From Haladaptatus sp. R4 (GTDB taxonomy: Archaea; Halobacteriota; Halobacteria; Halobacteriales; Haladaptataceae): a stretch of DNA of 64,000 bases. A program made the translations under genes and the position numbers. Location of the stretch: NCBI RefSeq assembly GCF_001625445.1, contig NZ_LWHG01000011.1, forward strand, positions 124,001-188,000, given 5' to 3'. The notes beneath the pieces are model-generated. The model was given only the letters and a program-made list of their open reading frames with translations. It did not search any database and had not been told where the DNA came from. Shown here piece by piece: positions 52,651 to 62,700 of the stretch; within the stretch, counting starts at the first letter, position 1, and every line of letters starts with the position of its first letter.

Positions 52651-54591
52651 TCAGTCGAGGAAATCCGGCCGAAGCCGCTTTTCGCCGTACTCGCCGTCCA
52701 GATGATTCCGGAAATCGGCGATCTCGACCGCCCCTTGCTGTCGTTCTTCCCTGTCGCGCACCGAGAGCGTCCCCGATTCGGCCTCGTCGCTCCCGACGAT
52801 GACCATGTAGGGGACCCGGTCGTCGTGGCCCGCCCGAATCTTCTTTCCGAGCGTCCAGTCCCGCTCGTCGACTTCGACGCGGTACGCGCCGAGTTCGTCC
52901 GCGATTTCCGCCGCATACCCCGCTTCATCGTCCGTGATGGGAAAGATTCGAACCTGCTCGGGTGCCAGCCAGAGCGGGAATTTCCCGGCAACGTGCTCGA
53001 TGAACACGCCCATGAATCGCTCCATCGACCCGAGGAGCGCGCGGTGGACCATCACCGGCCGGTGTTCCTCGTTGTCCTCGCCGACGTAACTGATGCCGAG
53101 GCGTTCTGGTTGCACGAAGTCCAACTGCACCGTTCCGATCGTCCACTCGCGACCGATGGCGTCCTCAACGTTGATGGCGATTTTCGGCCCGTAGAACGCG
53201 CCTTCGCCCTCCGCAACCTCGTAATCGAGTCCCTCGTCCTCCAACGCGTTTCGAAGCGCCTCGTGTGCTCGCTCCCATAACTCGTCGTCGCCGATTGCGT
53301 CGTCGGGTTTCGTCTCCAGTTTGAGGTGAGCGTCCAAGCCGAACACCTCGTACATCCCGTCGATGACCGACAGCGTGCGGGCGATTTCCTCCCGAATCTG
53401 GTCCTTGCGAATGAACGCGTGGCCGTCGTCCTGCGTGAATCCCCGAACGCGCAACATCCCCGAGAGCTCGCCGGATTGCTCGTTCCGATAGCACGTGCCG
53501 AACTCCGAGAAGCGAAGCGGCAGATCACGATACGAGCGTCGCTGCTCCCCGTAGATGTACGCGTGATTCGCGCAGTTCATCGGCTTGAGTCCGTACTCGT
53601 GGCCGTTTTGCTCCCACGCGAACATCTCCCCTTCCTCCTTGAAATGGTCGTAGTGGCCCGACTTCTTCCACAGTTCGGCGTGGTTGAGTTCCGGCGTCTT
53701 CACCTCGTGGTAGCCCAACTCGTCGTTCTTCTCGCGGACGTACTCCTCCAGCTCGCGGCGAATCGCCATCCCGTTCGGGTGGAAATTGACACACCCCGGC
53801 GAGTGGTCGGGCACCGAGAAGAGGTCCATCTCGCGTCCGATCTTTCGATGGTCGCGCTTTTCGGCTTCCTCCCGGCGTTCGAGGAACGCTTCGAGGTCGG
53901 CGTCCCGCTCGAAGGCCGTGCCGTAAATCCGCGTGAGCATCGCCTCGTCCTCGTCGCCGCGCCAGTAGGCACCCGCGATTTCGAGCAACGAGAGCGCGCC
54001 GACCGCTCCCGTCGATTCGACGTGCGGCCCGGCACAGAGGTCCTCGAACTCTCCCTGTCGGTAGAACGTGACCTGCTCCCCGTCCGCGACGATGTCGTCG
54101 AGCAGTTCTAGTTTGTACGGTTGGTCGGCGAGTCGCTCCCGCGCCTCCTCGGGTGACATCTCCTCGCGCTCGATGTCGTACCCCGCCGCGACGATGTCCT
54201 TCATCTCGCTCTCGATGGCCGCGAGGTCGGACTGCTCGATGTCGAGGCCGTCGAAGTCGTAGTAAAACCCGTCGTCCGTCGGCGGGCCGATGGCGGGCTT
54301 TGCGTCCGGAAACAGTTGGAGGACCGCTTGTGCGAGGACGTGCGCGGCGGAGTGTCGCAGCACCCGAACGTAGTCGTCACTCCCCGGCGTGACGATTCGC
54401 AGGTCGGCGTTCGACTCGATTCGATATTCGGGGGCGACGAGGTCGCCGTCGACGATTCCGGCGACGCAGTCCCTGCCGAGTCCCGGCCCGATGTCGTCGG
54501 CGACGTCCCCGACTGATGGTGCGTTCTCGAATTCGCGTTTCGATCCGTCCGGAAGCGATACGATTACCGATTTCTGTGATTGTTGGTTCAT
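52651..54591 (-). CDS. thrS: Threonyl-tRNA synthetase
   Basis: A 646-residue class II synthetase of the bacterial-like type with all domains: an N-terminal TGS domain (VIVSLPDGSKREFENAPSVG), the editing N2 domain with HSAAHVLAQAVLQLFPDAKP, catalytic motifs including MNCANHAYIYGEQRRSYRDL and MVHRALLGSMERFMGVFIEH (motif 3), and the C-terminal anticodon domain (QVRIFPITDDEAGYAAEIAD). No gaps in the frame. Euryarchaea normally have either this form or an archaeal form with a different editing domain, so the bacterial-like N2 is worth noting. Confidence 0.97.
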   Translation of the reverse strand: MNQQSQKSVIVSLPDGSKREFENAPSVGDVADDIGPGLGRDCVAGIVDGDLVAPEYRIESNADLRIVTPGSDDYVRVLRHSAAHVLAQAVLQLFPDAKPAIGPPTDDGFYYDFDGLDIEQSDLAAIESEMKDIVAAGYDIEREEMSPEEARERLADQPYKLELLDDIVADGEQVTFYRQGEFEDLCAGPHVESTGAVGALSLLEIAGAYWRGDEDEAMLTRIYGTAFERDADLEAFLERREEAEKRDHRKIGREMDLFSVPDHSPGCVNFHPNGMAIRRELEEYVREKNDELGYHEVKTPELNHAELWKKSGHYDHFKEEGEMFAWEQNGHEYGLKPMNCANHAYIYGEQRRSYRDLPLRFSEFGTCYRNEQSGELSGMLRVRGFTQDDGHAFIRKDQIREEIARTLSVIDGMYEVFGLDAHLKLETKPDDAIGDDELWERAHEALRNALEDEGLDYEVAEGEGAFYGPKIAINVEDAIGREWTIGTVQLDFVQPERLGISYVGEDNEEHRPVMVHRALLGSMERFMGVFIEHVAGKFPLWLAPEQVRIFPITDDEAGYAAEIADELGAYRVEVDERDWTLGKKIRAGHDDRVPYMVIVGSDEAESGTLSVRDREERQQGAVEIADFRNHLDGEYGEKRLRPDFLD

Positions 54592-54872
54592 AGTTGTGAC
54601 TCGTGATTCCGAAAGAGCGCTGGCCCGCTTCGACCGACCGGAAGCGCGTTCGGAGACGCGCGGCTCTCGGCTTCGAAGACGGGCGGGAAAACGACGATGG
54701 TGGTGACTAGATTAACGGGTGCGAACCCGGCGTGTAAAGCAGTCACCCAGCATCGTGTTGCTCGACTGATCGTAGTCGCGCCACGGTATTTAATCCTTGT
54801 GCGGGCCGCAACCGCTCGCACTTTCGACGACGAACCCGAACGCTTTCCCCGATTTGTGTCCATCACTCGCGT
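54592..54872. other. Divergent intergenic region thrS / β-propeller gene
   Basis: About 280 bases without a supported gene. On the plus strand ATTTAATCC (about 54788) precedes the 54873 start by some 80 bases. No riboswitch-like or T-box-like fold was recognised in the thrS upstream DNA. Confidence 0.5.
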
Positions 54873-55640
54873 ATGACCAGTATCGACGAAAAACGGGTGT
54901 ACAGCGACCAGGAGGGGACGACGACGGTGTACGTCGGGACCGAACTGGGCGTCGCCCGCGTGGAAGTCTCCGGGGACATCATCGGCGAGTTTTCGTTGGC
55001 ACACCGCTGTGTCTCCAGGGATACGGCGGCGACAGATGGCGCTCTCGCGGTAGCGACGGACGAAGACGTGCTCGATGCGGAGTTCTCACCGCTCGATTTC
55101 GGACCCGCCGTCGCGGTCGGGTTCGACGGCGAGGACCTCCTCGCGGCGGGCGACGACGGCCGACTCGCACGGTACGACGGCGAGTGGAACGAGTTGGCGA
55201 CGCTGGACGACGTGCGAGCCATCGACGGAAATCTGGTCGCCACCGCCGACGGCGTGTACCGGGTTTCGTCCGACGACGTTCAACACGTCGGCCTGACGGA
55301 CGTACGGGACGTCTCGGCAGCGGGCGGTCCGTTCGCTGCCACCGCCGACGGGTTGTACCGACTCGGCAACGGCTGGATGGACGTTTTCGAGGGTTCGTTT
55401 CGCGTCGTGAGTGCGACGACGGAGGATGCCTACGCCGCCACCGCCGAAACAGTCGTTTCACGCGACGGCGACGATTGGCAGGAAGTTTCCCTCCCGGTTT
55501 CGGGCCCCGTCGCGGCTATCGGGTTCGGTGACGGCGTGTACGCGGCGACCGATTCCGGAACGTTTCTGGTACGTTCCGGTGATGGATGGCGAAATCGCCA
55601 TCTCGGATTGACCGGCGTCACGTCCCTCTCGGTTCGGTAG
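54873..55640 (+). CDS. HVO_0234-like β-propeller protein
   Basis: A 255-residue all-β protein with about six short repeats, each near 40 residues: TTTVYVGTELGVARVEVSGD, DLLAAGDDGRLARYDGEW, DGNLVATADGVYRVSSDDVQ, GGPFAATADGLYRLGNGWMD, GDGVYAATDSGTFLVRSGDG. This matches what I know as the HVO_0234 family of haloarchaeal propellers; the function is unknown. No signal peptide, so cytoplasmic. ATG 54873 was used. A three-fold 14-base tandem repeat starts at its stop codon. Confidence 0.85.
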   Translation: MTSIDEKRVYSDQEGTTTVYVGTELGVARVEVSGDIIGEFSLAHRCVSRDTAATDGALAVATDEDVLDAEFSPLDFGPAVAVGFDGEDLLAAGDDGRLARYDGEWNELATLDDVRAIDGNLVATADGVYRVSSDDVQHVGLTDVRDVSAAGGPFAATADGLYRLGNGWMDVFEGSFRVVSATTEDAYAATAETVVSRDGDDWQEVSLPVSGPVAAIGFGDGVYAATDSGTFLVRSGDGWRNRHLGLTGVTSLSVR

Positions 55641-55679
55641 TCTCAATTCGATAGTCTCGATTCGACAGTCTCGATTCGA
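55638..55679. repeat. Three 14-bp tandem repeats starting at a stop codon
   Basis: Units 55638-55651, 55652-55665 and 55666-55679 read TAGTCTCAATTCGA, TAGTCTCGATTCGA and CAGTCTCGATTCGA. The first begins with the TAG stop of the propeller gene. They lie just before the convergent winged-helix gene's stop. Slippage duplication, or back-up stop codons (the second TAG is not in frame), are both possible. Confidence 0.75.
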
Positions 55680-55688
55680 CTTGCCCGG

Positions 55689-56174
55689 CTACTCCTCATC
55701 CAGCGCGTACAACCCTCGGTGGACGCGCCGGACGAGACCGAGTCGGGTGATATCCCGAAGTCGGTTTTTCACGCACTCTTGAGTGACGTCGAGTTCCTGT
55801 GCGAGGTATGCGGGTGTCGCACGTCCCCTCGAAAGCAGATTCAAAATCCCACGCTCGGTCGGCCTGAACTGGTCGTCTTCGAACGGAACGTCCACCAAAA
55901 CCGTTTCGGTGGTTCGGTATTTCCCGTCGCCTGCCGGTTCTTCGAGTGTTAATTCGTACAGGCCACGATACGGTTTTTGCACGATATCGACCTCGCGGAA
56001 TCCATCGAGAAGCGACCGGGCCGTCCCCGATTCGATCGCTAGCTCACTGGCGACGTAGGCGGGTGTACAACGGCCCTCCCCGAGGAGGTTCAACACCCCT
56101 TTCTCCGCCGGTGTCAACTCGTCCTCGTCGAGTGGAAGCGACGTTCCGATGTTCAACCGGGTTACCGAAACCAT
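55689..56174 (-). CDS. Tandem winged-helix DNA-binding protein (internal duplication)
   Basis: A 161-residue protein of two homologous halves. First: LTPAEKGVLNLLGEGRCTPA, then YVASELAIESGTARSLLDGF and RGLYEL. Second: FRPTERGILNLLSRGRATPA, then YLAQELDVTQECVKNRLRDI and RGLYAL. Each is a winged helix with a recognition helix and wing, so the protein can bind two half-sites as a monomer. The linker is a β-hairpin (YRTTETVLVDVPFEDD). Targets unknown. The upstream DNA (56180-56250) is AT-rich and separates it from prs. Confidence 0.82.
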   Translation of the reverse strand: MVSVTRLNIGTSLPLDEDELTPAEKGVLNLLGEGRCTPAYVASELAIESGTARSLLDGFREVDIVQKPYRGLYELTLEEPAGDGKYRTTETVLVDVPFEDDQFRPTERGILNLLSRGRATPAYLAQELDVTQECVKNRLRDITRLGLVRRVHRGLYALDEE

Positions 56175-56369
56175 CGAACGATACTACTACCCTCCTGCAT
56201 AAATAATATATTATATTAGCATATCAAATATTTCGTCATAGATGTAAGTTTTCATGTGTTGGTGTCCGTTTCTCACTGTCTCTCCACCTATCTTCCGATT
56301 CGGGGCACTGCCACGTCTTCTCGGCGACGAGTGAAAATCGGTTTAACCTGGCATATCCAGTGTGCTCGT

Positions 56370-57218
56370 ATGATACTCAGTGGGTCTGCCTCGCAATCTT
56401 TGGCGGCCACACTCGCCGATGAGCTGAACGAACCGCTCGGATTCGTGGAGTACCAGTCGTTCCCGGACGGGGAACTGCTCGCAAGCGCACCGGACTTCGA
56501 AGCCCACCGTGCCATCGTCGTCGCTTCCACCGTCTCCAGCGACGCACATCTCGAACTTCTGCAACTACAGGACGCCGCCCGTGAATGGGGTGCCGAGGAA
56601 ATCGTCACCGTCCTCCCGTACATGGGCTACGGGCGACAGGACAAGGCGTTCGACCACGGGCAACCGATTTCCGCCCGAGCAGTCGCCCGTGCCATCAGCA
56701 GCGGAACCGACCGCGTGTTCACCGTCAACCCGCACGAGGAATCCGTCTGCGACTTCTTCGACGTTCCCGCCGAATCCATCGACGCCGCGGGTCGCCTCGC
56801 GGACCCGCTACCCGACGACTTGACCGACCCCGTCTTTCTCTCCCCCGACGAGGGCGCACTCGACATCGCCGAAACGGTCCGCAACGCGTACGGCGACGGC
56901 GTCACCGATTACTTCGAGAAAAAACGCCTCTCCGGCACCGAGGTCGAAATGACGCCCAGCGACACCGACGTGACCGGCCGTGACGTGGTCATCACGGACG
57001 ACATCATCGCCACGGGTTCGACCATGAGCGAGGCCGTCTCGCTCCTCCACGGGCGTGACGTCGGCCGGGTCTTCGTCACCTGCGTTCACCCCATGCTCGC
57101 CGGGAACGCCCGCCTCAAACTCGCAAACGCGGGCGTCGAGGCCGTCTACGGTACGGACACCATCGAACGAGCCGTGAGTCAGGTGTCCGTCGCCCCCGAC
57201 ATTGCGAACGTATTGTAA
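56370..57218 (+). CDS. prs: Ribose-phosphate pyrophosphokinase
   Basis: A 282-residue enzyme making PRPP from ribose-5-phosphate and ATP. ATG 56370 lies 27 bases from a GGTTTAACC TATA-like box. ILSGSASQSLAATLADEL opens the protein; EFVEYQSFPDGELLAS-like strand (LGFVEYQSFPDGELLA) and VTVLPYMGYGRQDKAF form the ATP site; VITDDIIATGSTMSEAV is the PRPP loop. Length is the archaeal class III size. It supplies PRPP to purine salvage, histidine and pyrimidine synthesis, whose genes are scattered in this window. Confidence 0.95.
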   Translation: MILSGSASQSLAATLADELNEPLGFVEYQSFPDGELLASAPDFEAHRAIVVASTVSSDAHLELLQLQDAAREWGAEEIVTVLPYMGYGRQDKAFDHGQPISARAVARAISSGTDRVFTVNPHEESVCDFFDVPAESIDAAGRLADPLPDDLTDPVFLSPDEGALDIAETVRNAYGDGVTDYFEKKRLSGTEVEMTPSDTDVTGRDVVITDDIIATGSTMSEAVSLLHGRDVGRVFVTCVHPMLAGNARLKLANAGVEAVYGTDTIERAVSQVSVAPDIANVL

Positions 57219-57263
57219 CACCCCATCTTGGTTGCGCCGGACGCGTTGGCAGAGCGAAGGCGA

Positions 57264-59363
57264 TTACAGCAGTTCTCTCACTTTCTCCGCGGTGAGTTCG
57301 TCGCTCCAGTAGATGTCGCCGTTGATTTCGACCGGTGCATTCTCTTCCATGAAAAAGTCTTCTAGTTCTCCTTTTGAGAGGTCAAACGTCGCTACTTCTC
57401 CGGTAGGTAAGTAGTGCCGAGGAGTATTTTCAACAGCTGTTCCTACAATTATTCCTCGCTGGTAATCCCCTGCTGGATATATCTCCAATTTGACTTCGAA
57501 CATTCCTCCATCAGAAGATGAAATATGAGTCACATATGAGGTCATACCAGGAGTTTGGCATAATGTTGAATATGCATCACCAAGCACGATGTAGCGATAC
57601 CCTAACAAGTGAATCCGGTGAATCAGAGATAGTGCCGTCTGAAATTGGAATCCTGAACTAAGTAATCGAACAAGCAACCGACCGATCTCCGTCGCAGTGG
57701 CGTTGCTAACTTTAGATAGAGTGACAATACCTGCTGTCGAACCACGTTTGAGGAGGGCCATTCCCTGCTCGTATGAGTTACACGCATTCAGTAGAAACAT
57801 CCTGACATTCACTTCTGAGAGGTTTTGAACATCGAGATACCCATCTTCGCAGTGAATTCCTTTATCCGATATGTGGCCGATGTAGTGGAAGAAATCGGTT
57901 TGTGTGGAGAGTTGTTCCATCAATTCAGCTTTTGTCGTCCGATGATGGACTGTGACGTTGAACTGCGGAAGGTCCCATAGTTCGTAATCATCAACAACAT
58001 TACTCTCGTCTTGCATCATCGGATCGTTACATACTATTGTTACATTTATGGTCGCTGTCGATGAACCCTCGTTGGTACGACTTCTCGTCGAGTATGAATG
58101 AAGCCCATCGTAGGTCAGTTTGCTCCATCGAAGTGGATATCCGGGGCCAACCCACGCACGTTGTCGCGTGTTCGACTTACCTTCCATCTCGAATATCTTG
58201 GCCGAAGGATTCGATTTGGTACTAGCTTTAGCAGAATTTTTCGAGAATCCTTCCCGGTAAAATTCATGGACCAATTCCGGTGTTTCTTCCTTCCTTTCGG
58301 ATGGCGGTTGTGCCGTTCGAACGAATGCGAGTTTGTTCGCGAGGAAGGGGAGTATTTCGACGTTTTCGACGGTTGGAACCATATCGACAGCGAGATGCCA
58401 TGAGGAAATCACTGGTTCAAACGTATCGAACGGGATGCCGAGATATGCTCGAAGGCGTTCTTCCAGTGACGTATCGAAAAGAACGTCCAAATCGATATCC
58501 AACCGTGGTTCGATTACTTCTCGTTCATAAAGTTCAACTGAATAAAATCCATCTGTTCGGACCAGGCAGTCCAAAAAGAATACTTGTCGAAGGATTCGCT
58601 CGATTGTTTCTTCGTAGCTATTGCCCGTCCCCAATTCGTACTCGAAATCCTTTGCGATGAGTCGTGGACTTCTTCCAGAAACGACTGACGAATTGAGATA
58701 ATAGGCGAGTGACGTTGCCGGGTAGAGGTACTCTCGTTCCGGTGGAAGGACGAGCGTCGTTTCTGTCTCTCCAGAAGTCACCGAGGATGAAACGTGGAAT
58801 TCGTTACCGCGTTCGATGAGTGGTGGATGTCCACGGAGTGTCGGATACGACCGTTCCGAACTTGTTGTCTTCAACACCGATCCGAACAGTGACATCGCTC
58901 GCATGATATCGTTGGTATCGTCCGTGACCGTGATCGTTCCTGGGGGTTTCCGTACTTTCGAGCGTACTCCGATGATAATACTTCGTTCTTGACCGAACGA
59001 CAACTCCGAATCCGACCCTTTTCGTTCGAACGATATCGGTCCAGACAACGAGAGGTAGATCTTCATCGGCTTTCCTGATAGTTCGACCACATAGCTGTCT
59101 CTCGGCAATATCTCACCACACTGATTGTTGCTACTATCAAAACGAATCGTCCCATCGAGATCTCGAATGACAACCCCTCTATTTGCGTGCATCTCGATTG
59201 AACTCGTCTGAACCTCGACCGCTCTCTCGACCGGAAAATCCAGACCGTCGGCATCCACTTCCGTCGGAGAAACAGGCTTCGGTGTGCGAAGCACGAACCG
59301 TGATTTATCGAGTGGATCGATAAGTTCGAGTCCGTGACCATCGGAAAGGGTTTCGATTATCAT
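57264..59363 (-). CDS. Lone CHAT-type caspase-like peptidase protein, AT-rich
   Basis: A 699-residue protein. The C-terminal third has the CHAT/caspase-like dyad: FFHYIGHISDKG with His497 and MFLLNACNSYEQG with Cys528, then a GSTAGIVTLSKVSNATATE strand and YIVLGDAYSTLCQ, which corresponds to the conserved GDP-like end of CHAT domains. The first 330 residues form no family I know (β-rich start with FVLRTPKP and IYLSLSGP; later RLIAKDFEYELGTG). The gene is visibly richer in A/T than its neighbours, so horizontal transfer is likely. CHAT peptidases often act as effectors of defence or cell-death systems (family knowledge), but no partner gene adjoins. It lies between prs and ileS on the ileS strand. 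Confidence 0.75.
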   Translation of the reverse strand: MIIETLSDGHGLELIDPLDKSRFVLRTPKPVSPTEVDADGLDFPVERAVEVQTSSIEMHANRGVVIRDLDGTIRFDSSNNQCGEILPRDSYVVELSGKPMKIYLSLSGPISFERKGSDSELSFGQERSIIIGVRSKVRKPPGTITVTDDTNDIMRAMSLFGSVLKTTSSERSYPTLRGHPPLIERGNEFHVSSSVTSGETETTLVLPPEREYLYPATSLAYYLNSSVVSGRSPRLIAKDFEYELGTGNSYEETIERILRQVFFLDCLVRTDGFYSVELYEREVIEPRLDIDLDVLFDTSLEERLRAYLGIPFDTFEPVISSWHLAVDMVPTVENVEILPFLANKLAFVRTAQPPSERKEETPELVHEFYREGFSKNSAKASTKSNPSAKIFEMEGKSNTRQRAWVGPGYPLRWSKLTYDGLHSYSTRSRTNEGSSTATINVTIVCNDPMMQDESNVVDDYELWDLPQFNVTVHHRTTKAELMEQLSTQTDFFHYIGHISDKGIHCEDGYLDVQNLSEVNVRMFLLNACNSYEQGMALLKRGSTAGIVTLSKVSNATATEIGRLLVRLLSSGFQFQTALSLIHRIHLLGYRYIVLGDAYSTLCQTPGMTSYVTHISSSDGGMFEVKLEIYPAGDYQRGIIVGTAVENTPRHYLPTGEVATFDLSKGELEDFFMEENAPVEINGDIYWSDELTAEKVRELL

Positions 59364-59504
59364 GATTTAGGAAAAAACTCCGTATCTTCGTTATCGAGTG
59401 AAAATCTATTCTCGTTCCTCTGTAATAACTTTCTCCACTTCACCGACGGTTCCGTTTCGGACAAAAACAGTTCTGGAGTGGCGAACCAGATCCTCGTGAT
59501 CGCT

Positions 59505-59717
59505 CTACACTTCCGCTTCGGCCAACGGCGCGATTGCAATCCACCTTTTGCTGCACTCCCTCGCATCCGCTCGGTCGCTGGCAAAATCTGGACCAAAAGC
59601 GCGTCGTGCTCCCTGACGGTCGCACTCGCGCCCACTCGCGTTTCGAGGCGCGGAACGCCTCGTCGTTCGCGGCCGGTTTCCTACACTTCCGCTTCGGCCA
59701 GCGGCGCAATGGCGATT
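59505..59717. repeat. Duplicate copy of the ileS 3' end beside the CHAT gene
   Basis: 59681-59717 is the end of ileS (last eleven codons encode IAIAPLAEAEV and stop). 59505-59541 is a second copy offset by 176 bases. All differences fall at synonymous positions (ATC/ATT, GCC/GCA, ATT/ATC, CTG/TTG), so the copy still reads IAIAPLAEAEV-stop. Between them, 59542-59680 is GC-rich and resembles haloarchaeal interspersed repeat DNA, with a GAGGCG/CGCCTC hairpin. The pattern is what insertion of an element at the 3' end of ileS, with repair of the tail, would leave. The remaining gap 59364-59504 is the upstream region of the CHAT gene. Confidence 0.7.
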
Positions 59718-62700
59718 TCCATCTCGACGCCTTCGACGTCCCACGTCTTTCGGTGGCCGTCCTCGACCGTGCCGACGCTCTCGGCGCGAACCTCGTCCTT
59801 CACGAGGTCCATGTGGCGCTCGACCAACTCGGCCACGCGGTCGTCGCGCACGTCGAGTTCGAGGTTGATCGCTTCCTCGATGTCCAGATCGAGTTCCTTT
59901 CGCATCTCCTGCACGCGGCGGATGACTTCACGGGCGTAGCCCTCGCTCTCGATGTCCTCCGTGAGCGCGGTATCGACGTAGACGACGCCGAGTTCCGTAC
60001 CCTCGACGTCGAACGACGCGCCGGACACGTCGTCGGGCGTCTTCGTGACGAATTCGACCATCTCGTCGTCCAGTTCCACTGCTCGCGGTTCGTCACCGCT
60101 CGCACCGTCCGAGGCGCGTTGCGCCTCGCGCTCGCCCAGCGCGTCCTCCACGGCGGATTCGAGCGCGGAGAGGTCGGGTTCCGTGACGCGCGCCTCGTTG
60201 AGCGCGTTCATGACCTGTCCGGCGTCGCGCCGAAGGCGGGACCGAGCACGCTCATGTCGGCCTGTGCGCTGTAGGCGAGTTCGCCCCACCCCTCGTCGGG
60301 CGAGACCAACTCGACTTCGCGGGCGTTCAGGCGGTCGGCGAGCAGGTCGCCGTGGTTCTCGACGGCGTGGACGACCGACTCGTCCCGCGCGTCCACGACG
60401 ATTCGTGAGACGGGCCAGCGGAGTTTCCGTTCGGCCTGCTGACGGGCGTTCGCGCCCGCTTCCTCGACGGAGCGGAGGACGGCCACGTCCTCCTCCAACT
60501 GCTCGTCCTGCCAGAACTCGTCCACCTCGGGCCAGTCGAGCATGTGGACGCTCTCTTCGCCCTCGTCGTCGGTGAGGTTCTGATAGATGTCCTCGCTGAT
60601 GAACGGGGCGAACGGGGCGAGCAGGGCGACCAGTTCCTTCAGGACGTGGTAGAACGTCGCGTATGCGGCCTGCTTGCTCGCGCTGTCGGCCTCGTCCCAC
60701 ATGCGCTCTCGAACGACCTGGATGTAGAACCGCGAGACGTCCTCGACCACGAAGTCCAGCAGCGTGCGGAGCGCCTGGTCCTGTCGGAAGTCGTCCCAGT
60801 CCTCGGTCATCTCCGCTGTGACGGTCTGTAACCGGGACAGAAGCCACTCGTCCACGAGTTCCGTTTCGGCGTCCTGCACGTCGACCTCGCTCGGGTCGAA
60901 GTCGTCCAGTCGCATGTACGGCAGCGGGAACCGGAACACGTTCCAGAGGATGTTCAGGCTCCGTTGCATGTTCTGCATCTCGTCCCACGAGAAGCGCATG
61001 TCCTCGCCCTGCGGATTCTGCGAGAGCAGGAACAGGCGCATCGGGTCCGCGCCGTGGCGCTCGATTGCCTCCTCGGGGGAAACGATGTTCCCGATGGATT
61101 TGGACATCTTGCGGCCGTCCTCGGCGAGCGCCCACCCGTGCATCAGCACCTCGTCGTACGGCACTTCGTCCAGTGCGGCGGTGCCCATGCCGAGTTGCGA
61201 CCAGAACCAGCCACGCGTCTGGTCGTGGGCCTCCATGATGAGGTCCGCGGGCCACAGTTCCTCGAAGTCGTCCGGGTTGCTCGGGTAGTCGAGCGTGCCC
61301 CACGACGCCACGGAGGAGTCCAGCCACACGTCGAACACGTCCGGAACGCGGGTGTACGTCGTCCCGTCCTTCGTGATGGTCAGGTCGTCCACCGTCGGTC
61401 GGTGCAGGTCAACGTCTTCGGGGTCCACGTCTTGATCGACGGCTTCGGCGAGTTCCTCGCGGGTGCCGACGACGACCACGTCGTTCATGTTCCCGTCCCA
61501 TCCGTCCGCGGCTTCGCCGCTTCCGTTCGCGGACAGGTCCGCGTCCGGCGTCCAGATCGGTATCGGCACGCCCCAGTAGCGCTGGCGCGAGACGTTCCAG
61601 TCCGGCGAGTTCTCCACGAAGTTGCGGAAGCGCTCGTCGCGGGCTTCCTGCGGATGCCACTCGCTGTCGTCGATGTTGTCGAGCAGTTCCTCCTTGATGT
61701 CCGTCACCGTGATGAACCACTGGTCGGTGACGATCTGCAGGATGCCCGTATCACACCGCCAGCAGTGACCGTAGCTGTGGTGGACTGTCCCGGACGCGAG
61801 CAGGTGGCCGCTGGCTTCGAGGTCGGCCATGATATCCTCGTCGGCGTCCTTGACGAACTGTCCCTCGTACTTGCCAGCCTCCGGGCCGTACGTGCCGTCG
61901 CCGCCGACGGGACAGAAGATGTCGAGGCCGAGTTCCTGGCCTCGGTTGAAGTCCTCCTCACCGTGGCCGGGCGCGGAGTGGACGAGTCCGGTACCGTCCC
62001 CGTCCACTTCGACGTAGTCGGCTTCGTACACTCGAAGCGTCCCTTCGCCGCTCGGGTGGTCCGGCACCTCGTCGTCGAGCGGGTGGTCGTACTCCCAGCC
62101 GACCAGTTCGTCGCCGGTCAGTTCGTCAACGACCTCGTAGTCGTCGTAGCGACCTTCCTTCAGGACTTCCTCGACCTTCGGTTCGCCGACGTACAGCGTC
62201 TCGGTCTCACCGTCCTTCGTCGCTCGAACTTCGGCGTACTCTCCGTCGGCATCGACGGCGACGAACGTGTTCGCCGGGACGGTCCACGGCGTCGTCGTCC
62301 ACGCGACGAGGCTTCCCTCTCGGTCCTTCAGGGGGAACTTGACGTATATCGACGGGTCGTCGACGTCCTCGTACTCGACTTCGTTGTTGGCGATGGCCGT
62401 CTCACAGCGCGGACACTGGCTGATGGAGCGCATCCCCTGCTCCACGAGGCCGCGTTCGTGAGCGCGCTGGAAGCCCCACCACGCGGCTTCCATGTACTCG
62501 GGACTCAGCGTCTTGTACGGGTTGTCCCAGTCCATCCAGACGCCGAAGGACTTGAAGTCCTCGTCCATCGCGTCGAGTTGGTCGTTGGCGAACTCCTTGC
62601 ACTCCTCGATGAAGTTCTCCATCCCGAACTCCTCGATGTCCTTCTTGTTCTCGAAGCCCAGTCGCTCCTCGACTTTCGTCTCGATGGGCAGGCCGTGCAT

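Noticed and set aside
59505-59744. 79-residue frame ending in IAIAPLAEAEV
   Set aside because: Only the last eleven codons are ileS-like; the rest is repeat-like spacer and out-of-frame ileS. It is a duplicated gene end, not a gene.
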